DNA from: an uncultured Collinsella sp.
Lineage (GTDB): Bacteria > Actinomycetota > Coriobacteriia > Coriobacteriales > Coriobacteriaceae
Length of the DNA stretch: 22,224 nt
Reading direction: 5' to 3'
NCBI GenBank assembly: GCA_958421035.1
Contig: CATZKS010000019.1
Location: forward strand, 1 to 22,224
Shown: positions 21,752-22,224 of the stretch, in pieces
Layout: each line of letters opens with the position of its first letter
How positions within the stretch are numbered: the stretch's first letter is position 1
Program-made: the position numbers and the translations under genes
The notes under the pieces: generated by a model
The model's input: only the letters and a program-made list of their open reading frames with translations
Database searches by the model: none
Told to the model about the DNA's origin: nothing

Positions 21752-21781
21752 TTGATAGCCCGTGGTGCACTTGGGTATAAT
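21752..21781 (+). promoter_or_regulatory. Promoter of tRNA-Arg(CCG)
   Basis: TTGATA (21752-21757) and the consensus TATAAT (21776-21781) are separated by 18 bases. The -10 ends 11 bases before the first base of the tRNA, so transcription starts almost at the mature 5' end. Confidence 0.75.
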
Positions 21782-21792
21782 GCCAAACGTTG

Positions 21793-21869
21793 GCCCTATT
21801 AGCTCAGGGGATTAGAGCGTCTGCCTCCGGAGCAGAAGGCCGTTGGTTCGAATCCAACATGGGGCACCA
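21793..21869 (+). tRNA. tRNA-Arg (anticodon CCG)
   Basis: This is a 77-base cloverleaf. Acceptor GCCCTAT pairs with ATGGGGC (one T-G pair), the D-arm is GCTCAGGGGATTAGAGC, the anticodon stem TCTGC/GCAGA holds loop CTCCGGA (anticodon CCG, reading CGG), the T-arm has TTCGAAT and CCA is encoded (21867-21869). It has its own promoter and terminator. Confidence 0.95.
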
Positions 21870-21880
21870 TCGAACGTAAG

Positions 21881-21915
21881 ACCGTCCGAACCTCGCATGG
21901 TCCGGGCGGTTTTTC
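21881..21915 (+). terminator. Rho-independent terminator after tRNA-Arg(CCG)
   Basis: ACCGTCCG (21881-21888) pairs with CGGGCGGT (21903-21910), one pair being a wobble, and TTTTTC follows. It lies 11 bases after the tRNA and before the P-type ATPase gene. Confidence 0.85.
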
Positions 21916-21945
21916 TTATACCGACGCGACGTGATGGGACGTGGT

Positions 21946-22224
21946 ATGGCAGCAACGGATATCGAGCGCGGACTCTCGACCGCCGAGGTCGAGGAGCGCA
22001 TCGCCGCCGGTAAGATCAACCGCAACATGGAGCTCAAGACCAAGTCGGTCAAAGAGCTCATCATCGAGAACCTCTGCACGCTGTTCAATTTGATCAACGT
22101 GATCTTGGCGTTCCTGGTCATTTTGACCGGTTCGTTTAAGAATCTGACGTTCCTGTTCGTGGTGTTCCTCAATACCGCTATTGGCGTCATTCAATCCATG
22201 CGTTCCAAGAAGATGGTCGATAAG
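21946..22224 (+). CDS. P-type cation-transporting ATPase, N-terminal part (3' end outside window)
   Basis: The frame is open to the right edge, so only 93 residues are visible. The start MAATDIERGLSTAEVEERI followed by AAGKINRN is the N-terminal cytoplasmic motif of P-type ATPases, in which GL-x-x-x-E-V-x-x-R...G...N precedes the first membrane helix. KTKSVKELIIENLCTLFNLINV then leads into a hydrophobic pair (about 47-63 and 67-84). The pattern resembles the CtpE/YfgQ-like group of HAD-type ATPases, some of which move calcium, but the catalytic DKTGT and ion-binding residues lie outside the window. In-frame starts at 21931 (GTG) and 21934 (ATG) are also possible, as ribosome binding sites are weak for all. 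It follows the tRNA-Arg(CCG) terminator, so it should have its own promoter. Confidence 0.85.
   Translation, partial: MAATDIERGLSTAEVEERIAAGKINRNMELKTKSVKELIIENLCTLFNLINVILAFLVILTGSFKNLTFLFVVFLNTAIGVIQSMRSKKMVDK

Noticed and set aside
21709..21869. tRNA-Arg(CCG) as an integration site for a mobile element
   Set aside because: No integrase gene or direct repeat of the tRNA 3' end was seen; the neighbours are an ordinary aro operon and an ATPase.
21804..22190. Minus-strand frame whose 3' part reads MLDSNQRPSAPEADALIP
   Set aside because: This is the familiar artefact of translating the complement of a tRNA gene; here it is antisense to tRNA-Arg(CCG) and the P-type ATPase.
1..22224. CRISPR array, rRNA, complete insertion sequence or phage module
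   Set aside because: No regularly spaced repeats, rRNA-like sequence, transposase, integrase or phage proteins were found in reading the window.

Overview
The window looks like chromosomal DNA from a GC-rich gut actinobacterium of the class Coriobacteriia, most probably Collinsella or a close relative. That is an inference from gene content and style: a fused RmlC-RmlD protein, a class I-beta DAHP synthase, fused AroE-AroK, GC-rich housekeeping genes and strong AAGGAG-type ribosome binding sites. No 16S or marker gene is present to prove it.

The left half (1-11655) is a surface-polysaccharide locus. It starts with the tail of a family 2 glycosyltransferase, followed by a very GC-rich dTDP-L-rhamnose block (rfbA, rfbB, fused rfbCD; 353-3754). 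An AT-richer block then carries two large GlfT2-type galactofuranosyltransferase homologues (3866-5746 and 7066-8907) with a LicD-family gene between them. A convergent polyprenol-phosphate-type glycosyltransferase (8939-9868, minus) is followed by an ABC-2 polysaccharide exporter, wzm-wzt (10030-11655). UDP-galactopyranose mutase (glf, 11938-13062, minus) lies just beyond a tRNA-Arg(TCT) and would supply UDP-galactofuranose to the GlfT2-like enzymes. The parts list (rhamnose synthesis, Glf, GlfT2-like polymerases, short Wzm/Wzt) resembles the mycobacterial arabinogalactan galactan system more than a standard O-antigen locus.

The right half (13141-21588, all minus strand) is a compact aromatic amino acid operon. 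In transcription order it is aroF (DAHP synthase), tyrA, aroB, aroA, aroC, pheA (chorismate mutase-prephenate dehydratase), aroE-aroK fusion and aroQ. Together these cover all seven shikimate steps from PEP and erythrose 4-phosphate to chorismate and on to the Phe and Tyr keto acids. Genes are overlapping or nearly touching, except for a terminator-like hairpin before aroQ. Upstream of aroF there is an intrinsic-terminator hairpin with no minus-strand gene in the window to terminate, plus an upstream segment complementary to its 3' arm, which suggests transcription attenuation.

The right edge holds a tRNA-Arg(CCG) with its own promoter and terminator, then the start of a P-type cation ATPase (21946 to the edge). 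I found no CRISPR array, rRNA, complete insertion sequence or phage gene. No gap without a gene exceeds about 210 bases.
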